In this document: piece after piece, positions 28,101-38,000 of the stretch
Position numbering within the stretch: position 1 is the stretch's first letter
How the letters are laid out: each line of letters opens with the position of its first letter
NCBI RefSeq assembly: GCF_905147045.1
Contig: NC_065897.1
Span: 2,929,001-2,993,000, forward strand
Direction: 5' to 3'
Length of the DNA stretch: 64,000 nucleotides
Source: Nymphalis io
Taxonomy: Eukaryota > Arthropoda > Insecta > Lepidoptera > Nymphalidae
Program-made: the position numbers and the translations under genes
Notes under the pieces: model-generated
The model's database searches: none
What the model was told of the DNA's origin: nothing
The model's input: only the letters and a program-made list of their open reading frames with translations

Positions 28101-31100
28101 TATAGCGTTGTGTGCAGCAACAGTGACGGGCTTGATGGAGACAGGGCGGTTTAAAAATAATCGGTCGCGAGCCGCCGCGCTCCGGCACCGGCCCCGGACA
28201 GTGACGTCACCGCACCTGCACCGCACACCACACACCACATGCTACACGGCACGCTGCACGCATCATTACCATAAGCCCAAGTGGACTGTAAAGCACTCTT
28301 AATGGAACATTACTTCATGATCGATCGCCTTACTCGACAGCTAACCTTGGTAACCTCAATCTCATATAATACCGTTTAATTGACGTGATTCATCGATCAA
28401 TGTTAAACTAATTACGAAGGTGAATCTAAACATTGATATTTCGGTACAATTGTATCGATATTCTTTGTATCTATTGATCGTGTAAATCCACCAACCCACA
28501 TAGGGGCAGCATGGTGGAATGAGATTCAAACCTTGTTAAGAGAGGAGACTTGCCAACATTTACGAGTTTTACTCACCTATGTTTAAAAATTGGTTGCATT
28601 CGTTAATAATTTTGAAATTTAGTCTGATCCTTTGATTTGGGATAAGATATTAAAATGTCTTGAATGCTTATATCAGATATAAGCAATAATATTATTACGT
28701 TTGTTTGGTCCATGAGTTGCAGTGCTAACAAACTGCGGGGGATAAGGTCAGCAGTATAGCGCCATGAGTCACGGCGACGCGTTAGACGCCGATTATGTAC
28801 CGAGCTTGCATAATGTTAAAAGACAAAGTACACAAATCCTATTGTGTCGTCATAAGTATTTATAACCTGGAAATTTTCTTTTAAAGAAGATTAATCTCCG
28901 CACCAATCGACTTGAGTATCTATTTTATAAATTTAATTGAAATTTTAATGGTACATAATTAAGCAAATAAATAAAATTGTTTGTCATATCAAAATAAAGT
29001 TAATATAGCTATTAGCAAGTCAGCAAAACCAAAATCGGTCACTATTTTTCCAGAGTAATCCTCAAAATGGCTAAAAATTACAAATGCAAATCATTTATTT
29101 ATTTCATCGAAATCGATCGGACCTATCATAGGTTATTGCAACTTAAACGTTTACTTAATTAAACAATACAAATTTAATGCGGCTAAAACCGCGGGGCACA
29201 GCAGCTAGTAATAAATAAGATAATTGATTGGAGAACATTACTAGTAACGAGGGCGCCGATATGTTTATAAACAATAATATATTAATGCATCTTAGCGTTG
29301 TAAAATTATTACACATTAATGATTCAAACAGTTAGTTATTATATATTAATTAATATAATTAGTGTTTTAGAAATAACATTCGTATTGAGATAAAACAGAA
29401 TTTTAAAAGCTGACCCACTTTGTGAATTTACCAAGATCAAAATCTTCTAGAACGGTCCGGTTTTACTGAAAGCTTTAAACTAAAATAAAGCTTTCGCGAT
29501 ATGTATTATCCATTTTATATACCTATTATTATTCAGGTCTTGACTTTATCATTGCTTGGATACTTGTTATGTATATTATTTTTCGGCAAAAATATTCGAC
29601 AGTTTTTAGATACGACTGTCAAACTCACGATCACTCAATGATCACGATAGTTGTAACTGTGACAAAACGTTCGGCAATATAAGAAAAGGTATAATTGCGT
29701 CTAAAGACCTTCAATTTAGAAACTTAGTTTATATCTTTCAATTTAATACAAAAAAGAATAAGCAGATACCAGCATATTGCTTTATCAAACCGACCCCTTC
29801 AAACTATGAGGGGTCAATAAAATTTCCCTATGACTCATTTGTTCGTCCGCCAACGTTATCTTTCCAATCCTTTATTTAATGGCTTCTATGAGCAAGATCG
29901 ATCTGACAGAGAATTATATTAAAACTTTAAAAGAATAATAATTAGAATTATTATTATGTCTTATTCATATATACATATATTCATATTTGACTTGTACATA
30001 TACACTAAAATTATTACAATTTATTCGATCATTAAATTTTTGTAATTAAATGAAGAATTTCGTACAAATTTTGATATATGTATTCAAGTAGGAGCGTATG
30101 TAGATAACGAGGCGATACTTGCATAGCAAATAGTTGTCAAGGGTTCGTCTAGTAGACAGAATGTCTGTGTAGAGCAGCGCGAGTGGATTATTGATCCAGT
30201 CCCCGCCCTCACCCGACTCCGCCAACTTTATTGCTAATATGTCTGGCTTTTACCGACATACAGGAACTTCACAAACTATTCCTCTCGGATATATTTTATT
30301 CAAACGAAAACTCCCTATTTTCCTGTAGCGTATCCAAAAGATACTTGAGATTAAATGAAAAATGAAAAACTATATGTACATATGATACGTCTCCTCAGGA
30401 ATATTTGTCGTTTTCTATGTTTGGAAATATTTTCTTTTCTTAGTAACATTTTTGTTGATAACTTAAGGTTCATCGTAACCTTTGTCACTAACCCGAAGGA
30501 AAATGTAGCTACTTTTGGGTTTTCAAGTGTTTATTAATGTAAAATTAAGAATGACAGTCCTAGTTTAAGCATATTTCATTTCAATCTTGTTAAAAGGCAG
30601 ATTTTAGACATTCATTTTTAGTCTAAATGAGGAAAAAGTGGCAAGCAAAGGCTCAAAGTAGCGACATTTGCATTTTCGTGAAAGTTTAACTTTAGACAAT
30701 ATGATAAATCAAGCCCTTAAATCTCTCTTTGTTGCATTACAGTTGAACATGAGTAAATAAAGTAGGACGTAAAATGACGTAGCTCAGCGAACAAGAAGCA
30801 CAAAGGGCGCAGTGTCACATTTTGTAAAAAGTGTATATGAACTAGGTCAATTGTATTCAAGCTGCGCGTAAGTGACACTCAACACGCGGAACAGACTAAG
30901 CATCTCATGATGGCTCTATTTCATTATCTATAGTTTATATTTTTAAAAAGATAAAAGCCATGAAATGAAAGAGGTATCCATTTAAAGCTGAAGTATTAGA
31001 AAAAGAAAATGAAATATATAAATTTAAATTAGTTAACAAAGAATAACTTCAACAAATTGTTTATGGATCTATCGATACTCACAAAATTCCTACCAACCAA

Positions 31101-34077
31101 TGCCTTGTCGTGGGTACCTATTTAGCATTAATTAATTAACGGCCTTACTTATAAACGATATTTAACGAGTGAATAGTTAAACAATCCTGTCTTCTTATTT
31201 TGAATGTCAAATCATTAATGACAAAAAGAGAGAAATCAGTTTTTAACAAAACAGCCACTAAGCAACGTTTATAAGGTCGTATACTTTCATTTATGAATCG
31301 GTATTTACTTAACATCAAACAATTTAATTATAATAATAATAATAATATTTATTTAAATTATGCTTAAACGAAAATATGCATCCATATAAATACAGCATCG
31401 TCGTTAAGGTCGTGCCGGTCGACCGATACGTGCGTGAACAAAAATAAGATGAAATTTATTTTATATACAAATACATTGAGAATAGATTTGTATCACAGCA
31501 AAAATTTTTTAAACGTTTCGACGCAAATAACGGAACCCATTAATATATTTTGAGGATATTTAATTTTGAATACGATACGACTTGCAAAGATTACAAAGTG
31601 AAGTAGTTTGAAATTGATGATATCGTATAGGATTGACTGACGTAATATCTGTTAATTCATAGAATTTGAATGTATCATGTATAACTAAGAGCTGACATCA
31701 TTTTCACTAGAAATATTCAAATATAATTTACAGAAATATATATATTTTGAAAGTTCATACCACCCACCCACCTAGTATTCAACGTCTGAATGAAGGCGAA
31801 TATGTAACAGTGTGGGACTTACGTGTGATATCGCTGTCAGATCCCATGGTTCTTAAAACTCACTAGTATATCACTGAAAATTAAACTACACAACTCCACA
31901 GTTTTGTCATATAAAAGCGATCACGATTATAGTCGGACTCGTGAATGCCGAATGGTCGACGTGAGCTCGCTACAGGGGATTTTTTACTTATGAGCGCTGA
32001 ACGCTTAGCGCTACGGAATCGCTGCTAAATTTAGCAACGTTACTATCATAGTTATACATATCATTAACAATACGTCATTTTTTTCTTAAAAACTTCTGAT
32101 ATACTAAGCTAAGCTTTGAAAATTGTATTCTAACTATGTATGTTATTTTTTTTATAGTCTGAAAGCATTTTGTCTAGTTTGTCATTAGTACTGAAGTTGT
32201 GATTGCATCGTGTTTATAAAATGTGTTTAGGTTTCGCTATAGTCTATAGAAAGTGTTATCATATAGTATAGTCGGTTGTCAAAGTGAATTCTCTACGATA
32301 AGATAACAGCCATGTTATCTTTCTCTTGTAAATGATATAATGTTTGAACGATTTCGCACTCTGATTTCCTTGCGAATTATAATTTTTTTTCGAACAGATA
32401 TAAAATATCGAATAATCACGAACTGATTTTTATACGTTTTGCCTCTATCGGTGACTCAATTCATGCACGTAATGATTTCACCTTGCACGTTGAATATGAG
32501 CAAGCATTTATAAACTGGGTCACTTATGTTGGGCGCCATCGAATCTCTAGGCTCATTACCTACTCTAAGTTGAACGCGTACAACTCTACTTATTTATAAT
32601 TGCGCCATATTAGTCAAAACTGGTAATCTTTTTAAGATATATTTATCAAAAAATTTATTACAAAACATTTGTAATTAAGTAAAACTGAAAATTGAGTACT
32701 GCTCACGTATATGGAAGTTGATTTCTGAAATTTCTTTGTGTTACTTTTAGAGCTTCAGTTTAGATGCGATGATTAATCGGGCATCCTTTCTTTTCGAGTG
32801 CAGCGAGTGAGAGGCGTGGGTTTTCAGCGGGTGCCGTTAGCCGGCGGTCGCTGCAGCGGTCAACGCTCTTGCCGCTCCGCCAGCTCCGCCACCTCTGCAG
32901 CCGTTCTCCCTTGCCGCCTCCACCCACTTACCCCTCGCACTTCCGATTTTTGCGACAATTATTTTATAACAATTCCTGTCGTCTTTAAAAACTATATGAT
33001 GAACATTTTACACATAACTCGGCTCGATATATTATATTTAAGTGAATTATACGCCTCTAGTTTAAATAGCCATAAATTGTTAACCATCTGTTACATTCAG
33101 GTAGTTTTATTGATCGGCAAATACAAAAAAAAATGTGCAGGCTCGTAACCATTATTTAGATAACACACACAAATAAAGATACATATTTTTTTTTTGAGAA
33201 CCATTTGATCGCTATGGATTCCACTTGTCCAAAATAAAAGCGGAAAAATCTAGACTCTTTTACTCGTGACGTAACACAAACGCGCTTCGGTCTTAAAAAT
33301 CGTAATTTTTTTTATATATATAAGCGTACTAACTAAAAAATTAAGGATCAAATGCTTACCGAGTCCCATCTGGCAGAAGATGACCTCAGCTTCGATCACG
33401 TGTGCAGTCGGGTTTCGTTGCGGCTCCGGTTTTGGCTCCTGCTTTGGTTCCGGCTTGGACTCGGGAGTTGGTTTCGGACTAGGAGGCTCCTGTTTTGGCT
33501 GCTCAGGTTCCGGCTTCGGTTGGGGGGGTGGAGGTTGAGGCTTAGGGTCCGCGAGTTCAGGTTCTACAGGCTTCGGAGAAACCACTTCTTTAACCAGTTC
33601 GGATTTAGTCTCGACGGTAGGCATGGGTGGTAGGACCGGTGACGGTGCATGAGTAGGCGCTAGGGTCGGTGTAGGGTCATGGGTTGCAGGAACTGGTGGC
33701 TCGGGGGTCTGTGCGCTCTGCTTCGGAGGTTCAGGTCGGTGTAAAGGTGACTCTCCAGCAGTATCGGCGTCAGATTCGCTGTCAGTGAACTTGTCTGCTA
33801 GATGCTCAGCCTTTTCGGTGACGGAAGGTGCACGTGGTGTGTCTACAAATTCATCTCGTTCCATGTCAAGGAAGCTTTGCGTTACATGACGAGCAGCACC
33901 ATGCGCGCCGTGGATGGGAGATCCCTCATGGTCGTCCCGTTTTCCCTCGCGATCCAAGTGTTCGAAGTCGTCCATGGAGTCCTGGTCGCGCTTCATGTTT
34001 GCTTCGGAAGTAAGGACATCCGGGGTCGCGCTATCCCCGCTCGCAAGTCCTCCTATTACTTTGTCGGAACTATCCAT
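8858..34077 (-). CDS. Rtnl1: Reticulon-like protein (Rtnl1), long isoform, 431 aa
   Basis: ER-membrane protein of the reticulon family, which curves membrane and shapes ER tubules. Coding exons, in transcript order: 34077-33360, 13118-12911, 11798-11697, 11247-11141, 9796-9691, 8912-8858; every junction is GT-AG and in frame. Residues 1-239 are acidic then Pro/Glu/Lys-rich (PEPK-type repeats), probably disordered. The C-terminal ~190 residues are the reticulon-homology domain, starting VESLIYWR, with two long hydrophobic hairpins and the motif RLFLVEDLVDSLKFGVLLW. It ends SEKDK, a lysine-rich tail like other insect reticulons. I take the ATG at 34077 as start because the longer frame begins at TTG, not ATG. 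Shorter isoforms use the alternative first exons listed separately. Identity is secure; isoform usage is inferred from splice phase. Confidence 0.93.
9071..9392 (-). mobile_element. SINE family 1 with 5' inversion
   Basis: Positions 9077-9143 are a minus-strand family 1 tail (aggcctcctctccctttttg) and 9147-9392 a plus-strand copy that starts at the tRNA-like head and stops at the same internal point. The whole composite is bounded by one 11-bp direct repeat, aaaagagtatg (9060-9070 and 9393-9403). It therefore looks like a single insertion whose 5' part was inverted, as in twin priming. It lies in the last Rtnl1 intron. Confidence 0.8.
10569..10889 (-). mobile_element. SINE family 2 with inverted duplication of its head
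   Basis: A minus-strand copy from tatagaataggtaggcggac to the head. At the head end, cagacgagcttgcacaaagc is followed by a 5-base loop and then by its own near-perfect reverse complement (10859-10889). It lies in an Rtnl1 intron. Confidence 0.8.
10823..10889. repeat. Hairpin: 31-bp arms, 5-nt loop
   Basis: Arms at 10823-10853 and 10859-10889 are reverse complements with two mismatches, and the loop is tacct. Part of the arm is SINE family 2 head and part (ctatgtga) is outside it. Confidence 0.85.
11341..11608 (-). mobile_element. SINE family 2, diverged copy
   Basis: The order of family 2 blocks is kept (aataggtaggtgggcc, ccaccaaccttgggaac, cccttcaaaccggaa, ctaccacc), but with many substitutions and a small tandem duplication of atgggtact near the 3' end. 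It is older than the copies at 15.9, 43.0 and 44.8 kb. Confidence 0.75.
14335..14401 (-). CDS. Rtnl1: Rtnl1 alternative first coding exon (MARPRQ form)
   Basis: The ATG at 14401 opens 22 codons plus 1 base (MARPRQSSRHAAQY, then ADLPPRGP) and ends at a donor CCAG|GTACAC. The leftover G joins the shared exon at 13118 to give V in VESLIYWR, exactly as in the long isoform. The resulting protein would be 214 aa. It sits in a local GC-rich island next to AT-rich intron. It is the closest first exon to the shared block and is probably driven by its own promoter. Confidence 0.72.
14402..14540 (-). promoter_or_regulatory. Probable promoter/5' UTR of proximal Rtnl1 isoform
   Basis: A GC-rich island of about 140 bases directly upstream of the ATG at 14401, in otherwise AT-rich DNA. 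No TATA box was identified, and the transcription start cannot be placed from sequence. Confidence 0.3.
15863..16161 (+). mobile_element. SINE family 2, young full-length copy
   Basis: Runs from actggtggtagggctttgtg to tcctattctataaaaa with an A-tail of about 15. It is nearly identical to the copies at 43047 and 44758, which suggests recent activity. It lies in the Rtnl1 intron upstream of the 14.4-kb first exon. Confidence 0.88.
17777..18050 (+). mobile_element. SINE family 1, old decayed copy
   Basis: Blocks resembling the family 1 head (gatggccgagtgatggttct, caggttcaaatct) and body (accgtgagaaaacttgtata, tggaataagct) occur in order with heavy divergence. This is a weak but ordered match. 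Confidence 0.45.
18071..18115. repeat. Perfect hairpin: 20-bp arms, 5-nt loop
   Basis: cagaacgtctagttaaaaag (18071-18090) is followed by attaa and then its exact reverse complement (18096-18115). It lies just after the decayed SINE ending near 18050. No terminator or gene role is evident. Confidence 0.9.
19026..19361. mobile_element. Tourist-like MITE, 336 bp
   Basis: Perfect 30-bp terminal inverted repeats at 19026-19055 and 19332-19361 start gggtccgttcacacagaccg. The element is flanked by TAA on both sides (19023-19025 and 19362-19364). A 3-bp TAA duplication with GGG-starting ends fits PIF/Harbinger-type non-autonomous elements. The interior repeats the cacacagaccgg motif (19079 and, weaker, 19136). 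It has no transposase frame. Perfect ends suggest recent insertion. Confidence 0.88.
20664..20698. repeat. Imperfect hairpin with SINE-2 head sequence
   Basis: ccaggtggggctt, loop attac, then aaagcccccccaccgg. It resembles the ggtggtagggcttt head of SINE family 2 facing its own inverted copy. The arms differ by small indels. Confidence 0.5.
21173..21585. repeat. Possible decayed inverted-repeat element
   Basis: The left edge aggcgatgatacacatcac and the right edge (reverse complement aggcggaactacacatgac) share aggcg and tacacat in the same order, with a GC-richer interior between. The ends are imperfect and no target duplication was found, so this is tentative. Confidence 0.25.
23911..24194 (+). 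mobile_element. SINE family 2 copy
   Basis: actggtgttagggctttgtt to ccttcctattctataaaaaa, with scattered substitutions compared with the youngest copies. It lies in a long Rtnl1 intron. Confidence 0.85.
24211..24245. repeat. Perfect hairpin: 15-bp arms, 5-nt loop
   Basis: tacttcattacaatg, loop atgag, cattgtaatgaagta. It lies 16 bases after the A-tail of the SINE ending at 24194. Confidence 0.9.
25640..26035. other. GC-rich flank of the 26.0-kb Rtnl1 first exon
   Basis: Unusually GC-rich sequence on the 3' (intron) side of the alternative first exon, with several overlapping frames in both directions. None has recognisable protein features. It is more likely part of a promoter-associated GC island than a separate gene. 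Confidence 0.3.
26036..26078 (-). CDS. Rtnl1: Rtnl1 alternative first coding exon (MADSGP form)
   Basis: The ATG at 26078 opens MADSGPSLCSVLDP plus one base and ends at a strong donor (CCCAC|GTAAGTG). The leftover C joins the shared exon at 13118 to give L in place of V before ESLIYWR, keeping frame. The predicted isoform is 206 aa. The ATG context (CCATGG on the plus strand) and the GC-rich setting support it. The evidence is the donor and phase only. Confidence 0.7.
26079..26300 (-). promoter_or_regulatory. Probable promoter/5' UTR of MADSGP isoform
   Basis: A GC-rich stretch immediately upstream of the alternative ATG on the minus strand, with CpG-rich runs (gcgcgcgccgcgcccgacac). It has no clear TATA box at a suitable distance. 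Confidence 0.35.
27444..27672 (-). mobile_element. SINE family 4 (tRNA-derived)
   Basis: On the minus strand a tRNA-like head (ggaccggttggcgtggttgg, B box gtgggttcgattcccacc) is followed by a body of about 150 bases and an A-run near 27445. This is the only copy in the window. The head cannot be a functional tRNA gene because the acceptor stem and body do not match beyond the boxes. Confidence 0.75.
28140..28262. promoter_or_regulatory. GC island with consensus CRE
   Basis: A 120-base GC-rich island in a long Rtnl1 intron containing the palindrome tgacgtca in cagtgacgtcacc (CREB/ATF-type site). No ATG-plus-donor coding exon was found on either strand. A non-coding first exon or an enhancer of Rtnl1 is possible. 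Confidence 0.35.
28488..28552 (+). mobile_element. SINE family 1 fragment
   Basis: ccaccaacccacataggggc and catggtggaatgag match the 3' half of family 1. Both ends are lost. Confidence 0.6.
29020..29212 (-). mobile_element. Decayed RTE-like element end
   Basis: On the minus strand ttactagctgctgtgccccg, a cgg-rich block and a later tcgatttcgatgaaat segment keep the order seen in the better-preserved repeat at 44190. It is strongly diverged. Confidence 0.4.
31823..31847 (-). CDS. Rtnl1: Rtnl1 alternative first coding exon (MGSDSDIT form)
   Basis: The ATG at 31847 gives MGSDSDIT plus one base, then the donor CACAC|GTAAGTCC, a near-consensus 5' splice site. The phase joins 13118 to read TLESLIYWR, predicting a 200-aa short reticulon with almost no N-terminal extension. 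Very short first exons are usual for short reticulon isoforms. The exon is too small to prove without transcripts, but donor, phase and acidic N-terminus agree. Confidence 0.7.
32260..33240. other. No coding exon seen; GC-rich patch at 32.80-32.94 kb
   Basis: The GC-rich patch carries a possible minus-strand donor (GAGGG|GTAAGTGG) but no linked ATG frame. It could be a non-coding first exon of Rtnl1. The 116-residue plus-strand frame over it is low-complexity and unsupported. Confidence 0.3.
33360..34077 (-). CDS. Rtnl1: Rtnl1 long-isoform first coding exon
   Basis: 718 bases encode MDSSDKVIGG through MDDFEHLD, an acidic middle, a proline-rich tract (PPPPQPKPEPEQPKQEPP) and CQMGL. The exon ends at the donor CTCG|GTAAGC. 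The tract is rich in PEP/KPEP repeats and lacks hydrophobic segments, as expected for a cytosolic, disordered reticulon N-terminus. The antisense frame at 33352-33633 is a shadow of this repeat. Confidence 0.9.
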
Positions 34078-34089
34078 ATTAAAGTACAA

Positions 34090-34330
34090 TTAATAAAATA
34101 GGACTAGACGAAAGTGATCGATAGTGGGTGCGGTAGCACAATCTAGGGTAGGAATAGTTGAAGAGGGGGTCTTGCCGTGCCTCCTCGCCGTGTCGAACTG
34201 AGGTCTGCACTCTGCGCGCCGCTTGCCGGCTGCCGCTGCACGACGTCACTCAGCACGACAAACGGTATTACTCATCGCATTCGACCCAGCCCGTCCAATG
34301 AAACGGGGGCGGCAATTTGCCGGTAAATTA
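34090..34330. promoter_or_regulatory. Promoter region of long Rtnl1 isoform
   Basis: A GC-rich interval upstream of the 34077 ATG contains gacgtcac (half-CRE), a CCAAT-type tccaatga and a GC box-like gggggcgg within 20 bases of each other. The lace ATG lies about 750 bases further on in the opposite direction. Shared regulation is possible but not shown. Confidence 0.4.
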
Positions 34331-35086
34331 TAATAAAATAATATTATAAAAACACAAAATATATATATATTTGTAAAAGTTGAGTTACTATGTAAAGTAA
34401 AATAGTTTTAAGTTGGAGCTCCTAATATGTGTGTAACCGTGGCTGATCTTGGAAAAACAGTAAGAAAGTAAGAAAATGTTAAAATTATTGACAAGTTTTT
34501 GTCGTATAACTGTTTTACCGACAGTTCCTTTGATATCATTCGTCGGACTCGATGAACCTATTGAGTTGAGTAAATTATACCGGATTTCCGAAAAAACACA
34601 AAAATAAATATAAAATAATAAAATTATCATAAAACAATTTAGTACAAGTATGTAATTATGTGTTATATTAAGAAATAAAAGTATAATTATAAACTTTTTT
34701 AGTTTAAATTATATAAAAGGTACAGAAAATTATAGTATAATTTAAAAAATATTCTCTAATTAATTAAAAATATTTATACTATAGGAATTAAAATAAAATG
34801 CTACACTTTGTCTTTTTGGTTTAGTTTTTAAACGTACATTATCAATGTCAAAAGAAATATGTGTCAAAACAGTCGATAAAACAGTACCACTATTTGAAAT
34901 AAAAACGCGCTGCGGCGCTTCAATGCAGCAATTTGAATAAGTGTATTCTTTGTATAGAGAGCACGTTCAAAAATGAAATCAATTAACAGCATAGTTATCG
35001 CTTAACGCTTTTGTAATTTTACTGAATACATTACTAATATATAATATCACTGATCGAGTGATTGGCTGATTGCAGATTCCATTAGG

Positions 35087-38000
35087 ATGGCGGCGGTTAA
35101 AGTGAATGGTTGTGTTTCACTAAATGAGAAAAAATCAGCAAATCAAAACATAAAATGCGATAATAATGACAAAAAGATTGAAAACGGAAAAGTTCTTCAC
35201 AGTTTAAATGGTTACGAGAAATCTAAGCTTAAGCATTCTACAAATGGCTTTAATGTAAGTAGACCATTTTATTGATAACTAAGATTAAAATCGAAATTTG
35301 CCGGTGCCTGACATTCCCCTAATTCTGATGATAGGGCTGACACGCCCCAGTAGCACAGTGACCTAGTGTGGTGTGACCCACTCGATGGTAAAACTTTGTC
35401 ACATTTAACGGAATTGATTACCAAGGCCACTTTAATAACTCTGATTGTTGCTATCGGCAACCAGTATCAATCTAATGTTATAAATAAGAATATACTTTTA
35501 ACCAAAACTATGAAATATAAGTTTTGATACTCGAATATATATTTTTTACTAATCTTAATGTTATCTTGTAAGTATTTTATGAAACAAAACATAAATCTAA
35601 TAATATTATTTTTATTTGTCTGACTATGAAAAAGTAAATATTTTACAATATGTAACTTAACTTAACATAAAAATTAAGGTAATCTCGAAACCCAGGCAAT
35701 AACCTAAGCTGTCTTTAAAATTTCTTCATTAATATATAAATACAGCTGAAAGTATATCTTATGAAATATGTTGTTAAAAAAAAAATTATTTAAAATTTAA
35801 AACAGCATTATTCTTATCCTCAATTTATTAATCTATAAAAAGTATGCAGCAAAAATTAATTAGAATTTCAATTAAGTATTAAATTTTTAATTTCAAATGT
35901 ATATATGAATTCAAACATTAAATATTTAATTAAACATTAAGAAAACAAACCTCTCTGATTATTTTCATTTCTATTTTATTCTTGGTAAGTGCTACCAAGC
36001 CACTATCCACCAGGCTAAAAATGCTGCAATATGTCCTATCTTAGGGTAGCTTTCTTCATACCAACTTTTACCAAAATCAGTTCTATGGTTTGGCCAAGAA
36101 AGAGAACCACAAGGAGTTAATTTCATGTTTATTATATTTGTATTGCCTATAATTTATACTGTTTTATTGTTTTGGTGGGAATAATTAAGACCTCATTACA
36201 GGAGAATGTAGTTAGTAGTTTATATGTGATAAACTGACGTGTGTCTTATGATTTTATTCCTATTATTTCATCAGTGGTATAGTTAGGTGGATAAATTGCA
36301 TTGATTGGTACAGATGTTGCTAAAAGTTGATACTCAGACAAAAGTATAAAAATTATATCCTTTATTTTCTTCTTCTATCTATCGCAAAATATAAATGTTA
36401 TTACTTATTATGTACATTTAATCCAGTTTAATGAATAAGTCATCTATTGTCCAATTTTCAATATGTTGTCCCTGGGCCCCACATATTTGGTGGTTCTGAT
36501 GCACCGCACCGTCTTGCCTATTACACCTATGTGCCACTACATAACATTAATACATACTAACATATAAAGCTAAAGAATTTGTTTGAATATAGTAGTCGAA
36601 AGATATACCATTCTGTTTTGATTTTTTTTTTAATCTTATATATCACATTTATTGAAAAATGAAATAGATTTTATAACATTGTACTGCAACCCACCACATC
36701 TCCACACCAGCTCCACCCCCGTGGTGGGGATATGGAACAAATTTTTGATGTTATATAATATCTGATCACCATGCATGGGATAAATTCAAAGAATATTTCT
36801 TGGTGTTAAAGAAAAACATTTTGAAAAATCTAATTGTGATGCATGCAATTTGGCATATTTAATGGAGTATTGGCGCAGGGTAAGGCTATTATTATCAATT
36901 ATAGCAAATTTATTTTACATATTAATATTTTAATTTACACATGTCAAAATATCAATGTGTCTCAAAATCTTAATGGACTCCAGTGGATCATTATAGTGAT
37001 AGCTTAACCAGAATTATACACAATATTCGTATTTGTTACAAGTCCTCAAAATGTTCCAAATCATTATTACTTTTTTAATAAACTTATTATATTATTTTTA
37101 TGTTAATTATGGGAATTTACTGGTACTACAAAGGTCCCAAATATACAAAACAAATGATTTCAATACGCTCATATTAATTATTTTAAAAAGTATTACTTGA
37201 CCTTGTACTTACAATTTATTTACAGACGATTTAAACATAATCTATGGTTTATCAGCCTGTTCTTGGCGGCTATATAGACCAAGACAAAAACAGCAATCTT
37301 GCACGCCTTTTGTGAATATACATTTGTTGCGACATCTTTGGTCTACTAACTATAAGCCCGCCGATGCTAAGTTGTCAGTATTTAGTGTACAATAATAATA
37401 ATATATCTCGCGCAATTGGCTCGTCTAGCTTGAGAACTGCAGTCATTGCCAAAATAGTATATATATAGAAAGATAGTAGGGCTTTGTGCAAGCTCCTCTG
37501 GGTAGGTACCACACACTCATCAGATAATCTACTTGGTATTGTAGTGTTCCGGTTTGAAGGGTGAATGAGCCCGTGTAATTACAGGCAAAAGGGACATACC
37601 ATCTTTGTTCCTAAGGTTGGTGGCGCATTGGCGATGTAAGCTATGGTTAATATTTCTAACGATGCCATGGGGTTGGGGACCACTCACCATCAGGTGGCAC
37701 ATTTGCTCGTCCGCCTACCTATTAACTATAAAAAATGACATCTTTCTGCTTCAGCAGGTGGATTATTGGCCTGTGACGGTAGCATGAGAAAGCGATCCCG
37801 TGGCGCTCCTCGTTAGGACTGAAAGGGTACCGCTGATTTTTTAGTGGGTATTCCGATGTTCGGGGCGCACTCGGCGCCGTGGACACCAGCGAACCCCACA
37901 TAAACAATCCCCCTCTCCCATTGTTCCCGGCGGGGAAACGCGCAACGCGTTTTTCCAGCGATAAAAAAAACAGGTGGATTATTGGCCTAAGTGTAACTTT

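Noticed and set aside
32798..33148. 116-residue plus-strand frame starting at a GC-rich patch
   Set aside because: Arg/Ser-rich start then AT-driven tail without domain or splice logic. More likely a non-coding regulatory patch.
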